Source: Caballeronia choica (GTDB lineage: Bacteria > Pseudomonadota > Gammaproteobacteria > Burkholderiales > Burkholderiaceae). From it: DNA of 64,000 nucleotides. The DNA lies in the NCBI RefSeq assembly GCF_001544535.1, contig NZ_FCON02000003.1, positions 102,926 to 166,925 on the forward strand, written 5' to 3'. Positions 9,189-18,184 of this stretch are shown piece after piece. The notes beneath the pieces are model-generated. The model saw only the letters and a list, made by a program, of their open reading frames with translations. It was not told the origin of the DNA and ran no database searches. Every line of letters begins with the position of its first letter. Positions within the stretch are counted from its first letter, which is position 1. Made by a program: the position numbers and the translations under genes.

Positions 9189-11252
9189 CTATGAGCAAAA
9201 CTTCGCCAGCAACCCCAACTGCGCATTGCGCATCGACTTCCCCGGCCGACGCCGCCGGTAGTGCCCATCACTCTGCATGAGCCACGCCGCCTGGTTGTCG
9301 CCAAGAAACACCGACAAACCCTCCGCGATCACGCGCCGCTTCAACCGCCGGTCGCGAATCGGAAACGCCACCTCGACACGGCGGAAGAAGTTGCGGTCCA
9401 TCCAGTCGGCGCTGGACAAATAAACGTTCTCCTGTCCATTCGCATAAAAATAGAAGATGCGATGATGTTCGAGAAAACGCCCGACGATCGATCGCACCGT
9501 AATGTTCTCCGACAAATCCTCGACCCCCGGCTTCAGCGAACAGACGCCCCGCACGAGCAGATCGATCTTCACACCGGCCTGCGATGCCTCATAAAGCGCG
9601 GCAATCACCGAAGGCTCCAGAAGCGCGTTCATCTTCGCGACGATGCGCGCGCGCCTCCCGGCGCGCGCGTGATCGGCTTCGGTGCGGATCGCGTCGAGCA
9701 GCTTCGCGTGCAGCGTGAACGGCGACTGCCAGATCTGATGCAGAGGAATCTCGCCGCCGATCCCCGTCAGTTGCTGGAACACGTGGTGCACGTCTTCGCA
9801 AAGCTCCTGGTCGGAGGTCATCATGCCGAAATCGGTATAAAGACGCGCCGTCCGCGGATGGTAGTTGCCCGTGCCGAGATGCACGTAGCGCTTGAGCATC
9901 ATCTTGCCGCCCTGCGATACGCGCCGCACGATCAACATCATCTTCGCGTGGCACTTGTGGCCGACCACGCCGTATACGACATGCGCGCCCACCGCTTCGA
10001 GCTGCGAGGCCCAGTTGATGTTCGTCTCCTCGTCGAAGCGCGCGAGCAGTTCCACGACCACCGTCACTTCCTTGCCGTTGCGCGCGGCCTGCATCAGCGC
10101 GTCCATCAGCGGCGAATCGGTGCCGGTGCGATAGATGGTCTGCTTGATCGCGACGACCTGCGGGTCCTTCGCGGCCTGCAGGAGCAGTTCGAGCACCGGC
10201 TGGAAGCTCTCGTACGGATGATGCAGCAGGATGTCGCCCTGATCGATGGCATCGAAGAGATTCGCCGCATTCGCGATGCTCTTCGGCACCGACGGAATGT
10301 GCGGCACGAACTTGAGATCCGGCCGGTCGACCATCTCGGGCAACTGCATCAGCCGCACGAGATTGACCGGCCCGTTCACGCGATAGCAGTCGCGCTCGTT
10401 CAACTGGCTTTCATCGAGCAGGCGCCGGATCATGTGCGGCGGCGTCTCCGCCGATACTTCGAGCCGCACCGCATTGCCGAGATGCCGCGCCGGCAATTCG
10501 CCCTGCAGCGCGACGCGCAGGTTGGTGATTTCGTCTTCGTCGACGAAGAGTTCGCTGTTGCGCGTGATGCGAAACTGGTTGCAGCTTCGCACGTTCAGGT
10601 GCGGAAACAGCTCGTTGACGAAATGCTGCATCAGCGAGCTGAGCAGCACGAAGCCGTGCGGATACCCCGAGAGCGCTTCCGGCATGCGCACGAGGCGCGG
10701 CAGCGCGCGCGGCGCCTGCACGATGCCCATCACCGCCTGACGTCCGAAAGCGTCCTTGCCCTCCAGTTCGACCACGAAGTTCAGGCTCTTGTTGAGCACG
10801 CGCGGAAACGGATGCGCGGGGTCGAGGCCGATCGGCGTGAGGACGGGCAACAGCTCGTTCTGGAAGTATTCGCGCGCCCACGCGGTTTGCTGGGCGCTCC
10901 ATGCCTCGACGCCATGAAAGAAGATGCCTTCGCTTTCGAGCGCGGGCAAGACGGTCTCATGCAGCATCGCGTATTGCTGGCGCACGAGCCGGTGCGTGCG
11001 CTCGACGACGAGGTCGTACACGTGCTGCAACGACATGCCGTCGGGCGAGAGCGACCCGGGGTTGTCGCGCATCTGTTCCTGCAGGCCCGCCATGCGGACC
11101 TCGAAGAATTCGTCGAGATTGCTGCTGGTGATGCAGATGAAGCGGAGTCGTTCGAGAAGCGGTACGGCGGTGTCGGCGGCTTGCGCGAGCACGCGTTCGT
11201 TGAATCCCAGAATGCCCAGTTCGCGGTTGAAAAGCGGGTAGCGTGTGGACAT
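9189..11252 (-). CDS. ppk: Polyphosphate kinase 1
   Basis: Membrane-associated enzyme that makes inorganic polyphosphate from ATP and can run in reverse. The start ATG at 11252 gives 687 residues beginning MSTRYPLFNREL, matching the Ppk1 N-terminus; more upstream starts would add a non-conserved tail. Recognisable blocks are ELLARFDEETN, the histidine-containing segment VYGVVGHKCHAKMML and TGNYHPRTARLYTDFG, which belong to the paired phospholipase-D-like catalytic domains. It is divergent from ppx and convergent with the Pho operon, fitting phosphate storage. Confidence 0.96.
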   Translation of the reverse strand: MSTRYPLFNRELGILGFNERVLAQAADTAVPLLERLRFICITSSNLDEFFEVRMAGLQEQMRDNPGSLSPDGMSLQHVYDLVVERTHRLVRQQYAMLHETVLPALESEGIFFHGVEAWSAQQTAWAREYFQNELLPVLTPIGLDPAHPFPRVLNKSLNFVVELEGKDAFGRQAVMGIVQAPRALPRLVRMPEALSGYPHGFVLLSSLMQHFVNELFPHLNVRSCNQFRITRNSELFVDEDEITNLRVALQGELPARHLGNAVRLEVSAETPPHMIRRLLDESQLNERDCYRVNGPVNLVRLMQLPEMVDRPDLKFVPHIPSVPKSIANAANLFDAIDQGDILLHHPYESFQPVLELLLQAAKDPQVVAIKQTIYRTGTDSPLMDALMQAARNGKEVTVVVELLARFDEETNINWASQLEAVGAHVVYGVVGHKCHAKMMLIVRRVSQGGKMMLKRYVHLGTGNYHPRTARLYTDFGMMTSDQELCEDVHHVFQQLTGIGGEIPLHQIWQSPFTLHAKLLDAIRTEADHARAGRRARIVAKMNALLEPSVIAALYEASQAGVKIDLLVRGVCSLKPGVEDLSENITVRSIVGRFLEHHRIFYFYANGQENVYLSSADWMDRNFFRRVEVAFPIRDRRLKRRVIAEGLSVFLGDNQAAWLMQSDGHYRRRRPGKSMRNAQLGLLAKFCS

Positions 11253-11326
11253 CGGTGAGGAGAAGAGGGGGTCGATGGACAGGACGAAAGGACGTTCGGA
11301 AGGTCTCACAGTAAGATTAAGTTTTC

Positions 11327-11345
11327 GTGACACTGCAAGTGTCAC
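11327..11345. promoter_or_regulatory. Palindrome in the ppk/ppx divergent promoter region
   Basis: GTGACACT and AGTGTCAC form a perfect 8-bp inverted repeat around a 3-base centre. It sits 75 bp upstream of ppk and 128 bp upstream of ppx. The TGTCAC half-sites resemble a PhoB half-site, but their inverted arrangement is not a standard Pho box. It may be an operator shared by both genes. The regulator is not identified. Confidence 0.5.
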
Positions 11346-11473
11346 AAATTCTACGCGGATTGGGAATAGCGTCGCGTGAGGCGCGCCCGTCATCGTCCGC
11401 CGACTTCCGACACGCTTGGATTAGAATTGGTGCGCCGCCGCGAAGCGCCCCTTCACATGAATCTGGACATTCG

Positions 11474-12982
11474 ATGGTCACTCAACCGCATCTTCTCGCC
11501 GCCGTAGACCTGGGTTCGAACAGCTTCCGGCTGATCGTCGGACGCGTCGAGGAAACGGCGGCCGGCAGCCAGATTTATCAGGTCGACGCGCTGCGCGAGC
11601 CGGTGCGGCTCGGCGCGGGGCTCTCGCGCGACAAATATCTCGATCGCGCCTCGCAGTTGCGCGGCTGGGATGCGTTGAAGCGCTTCGGCGAACGCCTGCG
11701 CGATTTCCATCCGGACCATGTGCGCGCGGTTGCCACCAATACGCTGCGCGTCGCGAAAAACGCCAACGAGTTCATGGCCGAGGCGGAAGTGGCGCTCGGT
11801 TTTCCGATCGAAGTGATCGCGGGCCGCGAGGAAGCGCGGCTCATTTATGCGGGCGCCGCGCACTCGGTGCCGGCGAGCGCGGGCAAGCGCCTCGTGGTGG
11901 ATATCGGCGGCGGCTCGACGGAATTCATCATCGGCTCGCACTACACGCCGATCCACATGGAAAGCCTTTATATCGGCTGCGTGAGCCACAGCCGGCAGTT
12001 CTTCGCGGCAGGCAACGTCGACGAGTACACGATGCGCCAGGCCGAACTCGCCGCCAAGCGCGAGATCCAGATCATCTCCGCAGAATACAAGCACACGGGC
12101 TGGGACCAGGCGATCGGCTCGTCGGGCACGGCACGCGCGCTCGCCGAACTCGTCGAGGCGAACGGCTTCAACGATCCGCACGTCACGCACGGCATCTCGC
12201 GCGGCGGGCTGGAGCGCCTGAAGCGCGCGCTCATCAAGGCGGAGAACGTGAACCGGCTGAAGCTGATCGCGCTGAAACCCGACCGCGTTCCGGTGCTGGC
12301 CGGCGGCCTCTCGATCATGCTCGGCGTGTTCGAGGAACTGGGCATCGATTACGTCGATACGACCGATGGTGCGCTGAGGCTCGGCGTGCTCTATGACCTG
12401 CTCGGGCGTTCGCAGCATCAGGACATGCGCACGGTGACGGTGGAAGGCTTCAAGCGCCGCTACGGCGTCGACGCCGCGCAATCCGGCCGCATCGCCGAAC
12501 TGGCGATCAGCTTCTACGACCAGCTCGACGAACCCGACGAGGAGCGCCGCCAGGAGAATCGCATGTTTCTCGCGTGGTCGGCGGCGCTGCATGAGATCGG
12601 CTTGTCGATTGCGCACAGCGCGTATCACAAGCACTCGGCGTATATCGCGAGCCACGCCGACATGCCCGGCTTCTCGCGCACCGACCAGGCGCGGCTCGCG
12701 GCGCTCGTGCTCGGTCATGCGGGCAAGCTGGGCAAGCTCGCGCATGCACGCGACGTCGACTGGACCCTGCTGTTCTGTCTGCGGCTCGCAGCGCTTCTCT
12801 GCCGGCGACGCACCGATGCCGGCCTGCCGCGCATCGAGGTGAAGCAGGCGGGCAGCGGCTTCGACGTGCGCCTGCCGAACGAGTGGGTCGCGAACAATCC
12901 GCTCACCGACTACAGCCTCGTTCAGGAAGCGACCGAATGGGAGAAGATGGGGCGGCCGTATCGCGTCGTGTATACGGACTGA
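11474..12982 (+). CDS. ppx: Exopolyphosphatase Ppx/GppA family
   Basis: Enzyme that removes phosphate from the ends of polyphosphate chains and may also act on pppGpp. The ATG at 11474 gives 502 residues. The ASKHA-type ATPase fold shows the first phosphate loop VDLGSNSFRL near residue 11, the catalytic-Glu region VAGREEARLIY near 117, and the second loop VDIGGGSTEF near 140. A C-terminal HD-like region contains HEIGLSIAHSAYHKHSAYI near 375. It is divergent from ppk, so synthesis and breakdown of polyphosphate are under neighbouring control. Confidence 0.94.
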   Translation: MVTQPHLLAAVDLGSNSFRLIVGRVEETAAGSQIYQVDALREPVRLGAGLSRDKYLDRASQLRGWDALKRFGERLRDFHPDHVRAVATNTLRVAKNANEFMAEAEVALGFPIEVIAGREEARLIYAGAAHSVPASAGKRLVVDIGGGSTEFIIGSHYTPIHMESLYIGCVSHSRQFFAAGNVDEYTMRQAELAAKREIQIISAEYKHTGWDQAIGSSGTARALAELVEANGFNDPHVTHGISRGGLERLKRALIKAENVNRLKLIALKPDRVPVLAGGLSIMLGVFEELGIDYVDTTDGALRLGVLYDLLGRSQHQDMRTVTVEGFKRRYGVDAAQSGRIAELAISFYDQLDEPDEERRQENRMFLAWSAALHEIGLSIAHSAYHKHSAYIASHADMPGFSRTDQARLAALVLGHAGKLGKLAHARDVDWTLLFCLRLAALLCRRRTDAGLPRIEVKQAGSGFDVRLPNEWVANNPLTDYSLVQEATEWEKMGRPYRVVYTD

Positions 12983-13014
12983 GTGTGCGTTGCGCGTTGC
13001 GTGCTTCGGATCGG

Positions 13015-13054
13015 AGGCCCTGCCGGGTGACAAGCGCGGTAGGGCCTGTTTTTT
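13015..13054 (+). terminator. Rho-independent terminator after ppx
   Basis: AGGCCCTGCC pairs with GGTAGGGCCT (one G-T pair) around a 13-base loop, followed by GTTTTTT. It lies 32 bp after the ppx stop and just before the convergent acyltransferase gene, so it can serve ppx. Confidence 0.85.
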
Positions 13055-13080
13055 GACCCGGCGATGCGTCGATCCGTCGA

Positions 13081-13893
13081 TCAGCGTGCGTGCGCGTCGC
13101 CCATGAAGTGGCGTGCGTAGCGTGCGTTGATGTCGGAGAGGCGGAACAGCGTCAGGAAGTCCGCCGTGTTGAAGTCCGGGTCCCACGCGGGCGCGCCGCA
13201 AATCTTCGCGCCCAGCCGCAAGTAACCTTTGACGAGCGGTGGCGGGCTCACCTCGACGCCCGTGCGCAACTCCTCGACCGGCAGCGGCGTATGCGGGAAC
13301 GCGCGGTATTCGGGGGCAGTCAGCGCGTCGCCGGCGAGCGAGCAATACAGGTTCGCCGCATAGTGCCCGCCATCGATCATGCCGACGCTCGCGCAACCGA
13401 GCATTGTCTCGTAGCCGTTTTGCATCATGTACGTCGCGAGACCGCCCCACAGCGACATGATGACCGCGCCGCTGCGATAGTCGGGATGCACGCACGAGCG
13501 GCCGACCTCGACGAGCTTCGGCCTCAGGTGCGTCAGGCGCGACACGTCGAATTCGCTTTCGGCATAAAGACGCCCGATGCGCGAAGCCTGATGCGGCGGC
13601 AGCACGCGATACGTGCCGACCACTTTCAATGTATCGAGATCGCGCACCAGCAGGTGGTCACAGAAGGCGTCGAATGCATCGACGTCGAGGCCCTCGGGGC
13701 CCGACAGGCGTGCGCCCATTTCCTCGGAGAACACGCGATAGCGCAGGCGCTGCGCTTCGCGCAGCGCGTCGTCGGTGCGGGCCCAGGCGACCTGGAGGCG
13801 ATGTTGTCCGGCAACGGCAACGGCGGCGCGCGGAAGACGGCGTCGCGAGTCCTGCGTAAGCGGGGCGAGCGTTTTGAACGGTGAATCTTGCAT
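13081..13893 (-). CDS. olsB: Ornithine-acyl-ACP N-acyltransferase (OlsB-type GNAT)
   Basis: Probable first enzyme of ornithine-lipid synthesis, transferring a 3-hydroxyacyl group from acyl-ACP to the alpha-amino group of ornithine; these are phosphorus-free membrane lipids. The fold is GNAT-like. Around residues 40-60 it reads LREAQRLRYRVFSEEMGA, typical of autoinducer-synthase/OlsB proteins. VEVGRSCVHPDYRSGA near 124-139 is the family core motif. I start at 13893 (MQDSPFK, 270 residues). Its location beside the Pho/polyphosphate genes is suggestive, as ornithine lipids replace phospholipids under phosphate limitation, but no Pho box is obvious upstream. Confidence 0.82.
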   Translation of the reverse strand: MQDSPFKTLAPLTQDSRRRLPRAAVAVAGQHRLQVAWARTDDALREAQRLRYRVFSEEMGARLSGPEGLDVDAFDAFCDHLLVRDLDTLKVVGTYRVLPPHQASRIGRLYAESEFDVSRLTHLRPKLVEVGRSCVHPDYRSGAVIMSLWGGLATYMMQNGYETMLGCASVGMIDGGHYAANLYCSLAGDALTAPEYRAFPHTPLPVEELRTGVEVSPPPLVKGYLRLGAKICGAPAWDPDFNTADFLTLFRLSDINARYARHFMGDAHAR

Positions 13894-13998
13894 TGGCGTT
13901 CCTCGATGGGAGGCTTGAGTCCCCGCCAATGTAGTAACCGCGCATGACGCTCGCATGGCGTGCCAATGACGATTCGATGAAACGCCGTATTCAGGCGC

Positions 13999-14457
13999 TC
14001 AAAGCAGATCGGGGTTCGCCACCGCGCGCAGGACGATCTGGCCGTCGCCGCCGCGCGCGCGTTGCTGGAACCACCAGATGCCGGCTTTCTTGACCGACCA
14101 GTCCGCAACGTCTCCGGTGAGCAACAACGACGCGACGTGGCCGAGCGTCGGCTGATGACCGACCACGACCACCGTTTCCGCGACGCCTTCCGGCCAGCGG
14201 ACGGCATCGAGCACGGCCTGCGCGCTGCCGCCGGGCGCGAGTTCCTCGACGACGCGATAGCGGTCGCCGAACGCTTCGGCCGTCTGGATCGTGCGCGTGG
14301 CGGGGCTGGCGAGGAACAGGGCGTCACCGTCGATACGGTTCCTGAGCCACTTGGCGACCGCCTGCGCCTGCTTGCGTCCGCGCGGCGTGAGCTGGCGGAC
14401 GAGGTCGCTCGCCGCCTGGTCTTCGGCTTCGGCATGGCGCCAGAGAATGAGGTTCAT
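13999..14457 (-). CDS. sixA: Phosphohistidine phosphatase SixA
   Basis: Small phosphatase of the histidine-phosphatase superfamily that removes phosphate from phosphohistidine on phosphotransfer proteins. The catalytic RHG-type motif is at the N-terminus (ILWRHAEAE, residues 4-12). The second catalytic histidine is in VVVGHQPTLGH near residue 102. The 152-residue size is right. It lies 100 bp upstream of olsB on the same strand, but co-transcription is uncertain. Its substrate in this organism is unknown. Confidence 0.9.
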   Translation of the reverse strand: MNLILWRHAEAEDQAASDLVRQLTPRGRKQAQAVAKWLRNRIDGDALFLASPATRTIQTAEAFGDRYRVVEELAPGGSAQAVLDAVRWPEGVAETVVVVGHQPTLGHVASLLLTGDVADWSVKKAGIWWFQQRARGGDGQIVLRAVANPDLL

Positions 14458-14620
14458 CGATTGTCTCCGTGGGACTGAATGCTTCCTGAGTCTGCGCTCT
14501 GAATTCGCGTTGACTCCGTTGGACCGCCAAACGCATCGCGCGTGCTGCTCGGAGCCTGCAATCTCTGTCGATGCTTTTCATTGCGCATGGTTCGGGAAAA
14601 CGCTATCATCTGCGGCTTGT

Positions 14621-14697
14621 CGGAGCGTAGCGCAGCCTGGTAGCGCATCTGATTTGGGATCAGAGGGTCGAAGGTTCGAATCCTTTCGCTCCGACCA
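14621..14697 (+). tRNA. tRNA-Pro (anticodon TGG)
   Basis: A full cloverleaf can be drawn. The acceptor stem CGGAGCG pairs with CGCTCCG, followed by encoded A-CCA at the end. The anticodon stem TCTGA/TCAGA encloses TTTGGGA with anticodon TGG at 14655-14657. The T arm includes GGTTCGAATCC. A hairpin terminator follows at once. The accessory island begins directly downstream, and tRNA 3' ends are common integration targets; I found no repeated copy of the 3' end in this window. Confidence 0.97.
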
Positions 14698-14705
14698 ATG
14701 AAATC

Positions 14706-14740
14706 AAGGGGTTAGCCGTCATTGACTGCTAACCCCTTTT
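14706..14740 (+). terminator. Terminator after tRNA-Pro
   Basis: AAGGGGTTAGC pairs with GCTAACCCCTT around an 11-base loop, followed by further T residues. It begins nine bases after the tRNA CCA end. Confidence 0.9.
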
Positions 14741-15360
14741 CCGTTTTGGGAGATGGTGGCGAATTTCCACAACTTTCCCACAACCGGCTCGCTCTGCTTG
14801 CGCCGCGTGCTATTCGGTGCAGCGGCGCCACGCAAGCGGACGCAATGTTCGCAAAGCAGGTTCGGGCTATGCATGATCCCTTTCCGTATAGCTTGGAACC
14901 GCTACACCAGCAGCCAATTGCCCTGAACCGTCGGGCAAATACGATCGTGATACCCCCGGCGTCTCCCAGGGCGTTATCAAGCGGTATAGGCCGACGGTGC
15001 GATCAGTATCGCCCCCTCGGGCACGTGCGCACACATTGACGACGGTCGACCGACCTGGTGTATGAATCCTTTTTCCTCGACAACCCCCCACCCCGACCGG
15101 GGGAGCGGACCCCGAGCCATCGACCGGAGGTACCCGACCTTCACCGCGCGCTCTTTTGGGGGCCCAAAAATTCAGATGTTTACCATGTGCTGTATTACGA
15201 TAGGTAAGATACGCAGCGTAAACAAAAGCTCGTCGCGTCTCGCGCACTCAAAGCTCCGACGAGCCGAGGTCAGGCTCCACGTGACAGCACGCAGCGAGCG
15301 AACGAAATAAGTATCACTCAGCGCGGGGCGACGAAACGGATGCTTCGCAAGCGTGCAACT
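14741..15360. other. Gene-free left edge of the accessory island
   Basis: About 620 bp between the tRNA terminator and the first island gene. Reading frames here have no recognisable protein character. A GC-rich patch near 15090-15110 (ACCCCGACCGGGGG) can form a small hairpin. No integrase, attachment repeat or clear promoter was found. Confidence 0.5.
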
Positions 15361-15969
15361 ATGTCTTATTTCGATGCCGACTACCTTACTGCACTCGACG
15401 CAAGAGCAATCGCCCGCTATCACGCGATCACCGGCCTGCGCGCCGACTACAGGTTGCACACGGAACTCGGACCCCAGCCCTACGAAGGTGACATCGAGAA
15501 CGCTCGTATTGTCGTCCTGATGAACAATCCCGGCTTCGACGCGACAAGCACGCTCGACGACCATCGCTTTACGCGCGACGGCTGGCCTTACGCCTCTTTC
15601 CATCCTGACGCCCCCGCTGGAATGCGCGACTATAGCATCCCGCGTTTTCGCGACCTGATCGCGGAGTTCGGTGCGCAACAAGTATCGCAGCGGCTTGCAA
15701 TGCTGCAAATTCACCCTTGGGCGAGCGCTGCGCTGGATGACCCGAAGCGGTTGGCATTACCGTCTATGACACTTGCCCTCGAACACGCGCGCAATGCAAT
15801 ACACCGTGGTGCACTCGTGATGATCGGACGCGGCGCATGGCACTGGCTCCCCGCGCTGGGACTCCCAAAAGGAGCGCTATTCGAACATCCAAGTCCGCGC
15901 GTCGTGTACTGGAACCGCCAGTCCCTCCCTGCTGACATTTTCGAGGCGATGCGTCGCGCCATGGAGTAG
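15361..15969 (+). CDS. Hypothetical protein, possibly uracil-DNA-glycosylase-like fold
   Basis: A 202-residue soluble protein that I do not recognise as a named family. Two segments resemble the motifs of the uracil-DNA glycosylase superfamily: LMNNPGFD near residue 51 (like the NPG/DPG motif A) and EHPSPRVVYWN near 179 (like the HPSP motif B). IGRGAWHW lies between them. The fold call rests on these motifs only. I prefer the ATG at 15361 over one seven codons upstream. It is the first gene of the island and stands alone. Confidence 0.55.
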   Translation: MSYFDADYLTALDARAIARYHAITGLRADYRLHTELGPQPYEGDIENARIVVLMNNPGFDATSTLDDHRFTRDGWPYASFHPDAPAGMRDYSIPRFRDLIAEFGAQQVSQRLAMLQIHPWASAALDDPKRLALPSMTLALEHARNAIHRGALVMIGRGAWHWLPALGLPKGALFEHPSPRVVYWNRQSLPADIFEAMRRAME

Positions 15970-16122
15970 CCGTGCGTAAATATTGATGCTATCCAGTCCT
16001 CTTGAGGCGCTATAGCTGTTAACAAGCACCCGCGCTCAACTAAATAGGCGGCTCGCGAAAATTGTATTTGTTTGTGGGGGGAGATCGAGAAAGGTCTCAT
16101 CCATATAGGTGAACGTCCATCT

Positions 16123-17103
16123 ATGAAAAAGTTGGCCAGAATTTCCTTTAATTCGTCAGGCTGGAATCGCCCAACCGGCGAAGCCCGTCGTCTGGAAAAA
16201 GATAGCTTTAATACGGAGAACGGTTTTGGCTTCGAGGACTGGCTATTCAGAGAGGAATGGCTGCTAGACGGTTGGCGCTATTCGTTCCTGCAGGGCGTAA
16301 ACGACAGTAGAAATCCTCTGTTGAAGGAGGGTAGACCGTTCGATGTCACGCTTTTTACTATCGAGCCGGACAAGCGCCGCAGATATGTGGCGACACTACG
16401 CGATGCGGAATGTCTTGACGACACGCAGGCGGCTGATGCTATCAAGGCATTTGAGCAGAATGGGTGGCTTAGTCAAATGAAACTGGAGATCGGGAACGTC
16501 GGCGGCAATCTAGGAGCGCTGACCGACCACAGTTGGGCACCCTACATCCTCAACCTTCGGTTCCGTATCGAAAACACGGAACGATATGCCCCAGATGCGT
16601 ATGCTGTCGACGGAGATCCAGTCTTCAGGCTCAACCGCTACAATCTTCCAGACCAACAAGACAACAACGATAATCTTGGCGGCTCAATTCGTACCGGTCG
16701 CGAGTCTTCTCTAGACGCGCTGTCGTACATGCGTAAGGCAATCGGTCCGGTGAAGTGCTCGCCGGAGCACGCTCGAATGCAACACCGCCTCATGTCGGAA
16801 CTCAAACAAGAATATGCAACGGCGCGAATCGTTTGCGAAGAGAATTTTGTCGACGTCACAGTTGAGACCGACAACGAGCTAATTTTCTATGAGATCAAAT
16901 CTGACCTTGCGCCGCGTACAGTTCTACGGCAAGCCGTCGGGCAACTTCTGGAGTATGCGTTTTATCCGAGAAAGCAAACTCGATACGCAACCCGCTTGGT
17001 AGTGGTTGGTCGTCGACAACTGTCGCCAATGGATCAGGCGTACTTGTACACGCTGTGCGAACAATTTTCTCTGCCACTCGAATATCGTATGGTGGAGATA
17101 TGA
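16123..17103 (+). CDS. Putative PD-(D/E)XK nuclease-domain protein
   Basis: A 326-residue protein of unknown function. The C-terminal third has a typical PD-(D/E)XK arrangement: D244 in FVDVTVET, then E257 and K259 in FYEIKSD, and a downstream Q270 in RQAVGQLLEYAF, as in restriction and repair nucleases. The N-terminal 200 residues are unfamiliar and include FGFEDWLFREEWLLDGWRY near residues 35-53. ATG 16123 is chosen because the 17 codons before it look like leader. It lies in a cluster of nuclease-type genes, so a role in defence against foreign DNA is a reasonable inference. Confidence 0.65.
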   Translation: MKKLARISFNSSGWNRPTGEARRLEKDSFNTENGFGFEDWLFREEWLLDGWRYSFLQGVNDSRNPLLKEGRPFDVTLFTIEPDKRRRYVATLRDAECLDDTQAADAIKAFEQNGWLSQMKLEIGNVGGNLGALTDHSWAPYILNLRFRIENTERYAPDAYAVDGDPVFRLNRYNLPDQQDNNDNLGGSIRTGRESSLDALSYMRKAIGPVKCSPEHARMQHRLMSELKQEYATARIVCEENFVDVTVETDNELIFYEIKSDLAPRTVLRQAVGQLLEYAFYPRKQTRYATRLVVVGRRQLSPMDQAYLYTLCEQFSLPLEYRMVEI

Positions 17104-17301
17104 GTACGCCTTCAGGGTACGGGGAATATGGATAGGGAAAAGGGAAAGCTTTACAACGAAACTGACGATATCATGGAGCGGATCGCGTGGAAGAAAGGGC
17201 AGCTATAAGCGGGCTTGCGTCCCCAAAAAGAGGCCTCCCCCTCCACAATGAACCGCACTACGTAAGATTTTCTCCGACCGGGGCGGAAAGAGGGACTTCA
17301 T

Positions 17302-18033
17302 ATGGACACTCAACGAGATGCCGTAGAGGTTGACGATTATTCGTGGGATGACCCCGTACATGACAGCACCCTGCGTCTCCTTGACTACAGGGGCGCCGTC
17401 GCGGATGAGATACCGGGGCAGGCGGTGCCGATGGCGAAAATCGCCGCGGCTATCCACGAGAGCGCCAGATATCTCACAGCGGACCAGCACGAGCAGGTGA
17501 TTGGATGGCTCAAGACCTGGAAACTGTGTGATATCCCGCGAAAATACAACGAGTCGACGTTCGAGAGCCAGTTTGCACGGCGTCTGAATTGGTTGAAGGC
17601 CAGCGAGATGCAAACTGGACTGTTATCGAAGGTCAAATGGAGTTTGTTCGCGGCAAAGGCATGCGCCATTCTTTTGGCGCTATGTGCCGCAACTGTCGCT
17701 GTCGTTTTCTTTGACGGTCACACATGGCGCTGGTACGAATCGTTCGGCGCATTCGTGGTATTTGTTGCCATTTATGCAATTTGCTCCACGTTTGATACGA
17801 AAGCGCAGCTCGCGGCGAAGGAGCAGGACCGACGCTATTTCCTGGCATCGCTCAGAGAGGCGCAGACCGTCAGCGAGCTCAGTCAGGCTGGGCTTTTTGC
17901 GTTCATTCCAGAGTCGACGCCACAGCCGGGAAGGCCCTTCAACGAGTGGGCGAGCGTACTTGCGATGCGCTCAGCACAAGAGCACCTAAGCGACGCGCTC
18001 TACACTGACCCCGACTGGTTCCTTCGGCGCTGA
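17302..18033 (+). CDS. Hypothetical membrane protein with two transmembrane segments
   Basis: A 243-residue protein of no recognised family. Residues 1-110 are hydrophilic. Two hydrophobic helices follow, at about residues 115-137 (ALCAATVAVVFF) and 143-163, and a C-terminal cytoplasmic-type tail of ~80 residues contains charged helices and ends in YTDPDWFLRR. Similar DW motifs occur in the next gene (YTRKDWL, RDTDWLRKK), so the two may be related or work together. AAAGAGGGAC is a plausible ribosome site. Function is unknown; location suggests an accessory or defence role. Confidence 0.6.
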   Translation: MDTQRDAVEVDDYSWDDPVHDSTLRLLDYRGAVADEIPGQAVPMAKIAAAIHESARYLTADQHEQVIGWLKTWKLCDIPRKYNESTFESQFARRLNWLKASEMQTGLLSKVKWSLFAAKACAILLALCAATVAVVFFDGHTWRWYESFGAFVVFVAIYAICSTFDTKAQLAAKEQDRRYFLASLREAQTVSELSQAGLFAFIPESTPQPGRPFNEWASVLAMRSAQEHLSDALYTDPDWFLRR

Positions 18034-18184
18034 CCAATGTCCGCGCAGCGTCAGCGTGCCGGGCAACATCGACTTGCAGCGCCCCTCACATAGCCGTGCC
18101 GCAGCCGACGTGCCGCCTGCTTGACGCATCGGAGCCTCCGGGTACCCGCGAGACTCCGCCGCGATAGCAAAGGAGAAGTCGCCA

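Noticed and set aside
8420-9198. Short ORFs on both strands in the phoR-ppk gap (FFAAAKKV-type peptides)
   Set aside because: They are the same sequence on the two arms of an inverted repeat, lack ribosome sites and have no protein-like composition.
17128-17208. A 26-residue ORF just after the PD-(D/E)XK gene
   Set aside because: Start context is weak and there is no support beyond an open frame; too short to claim.
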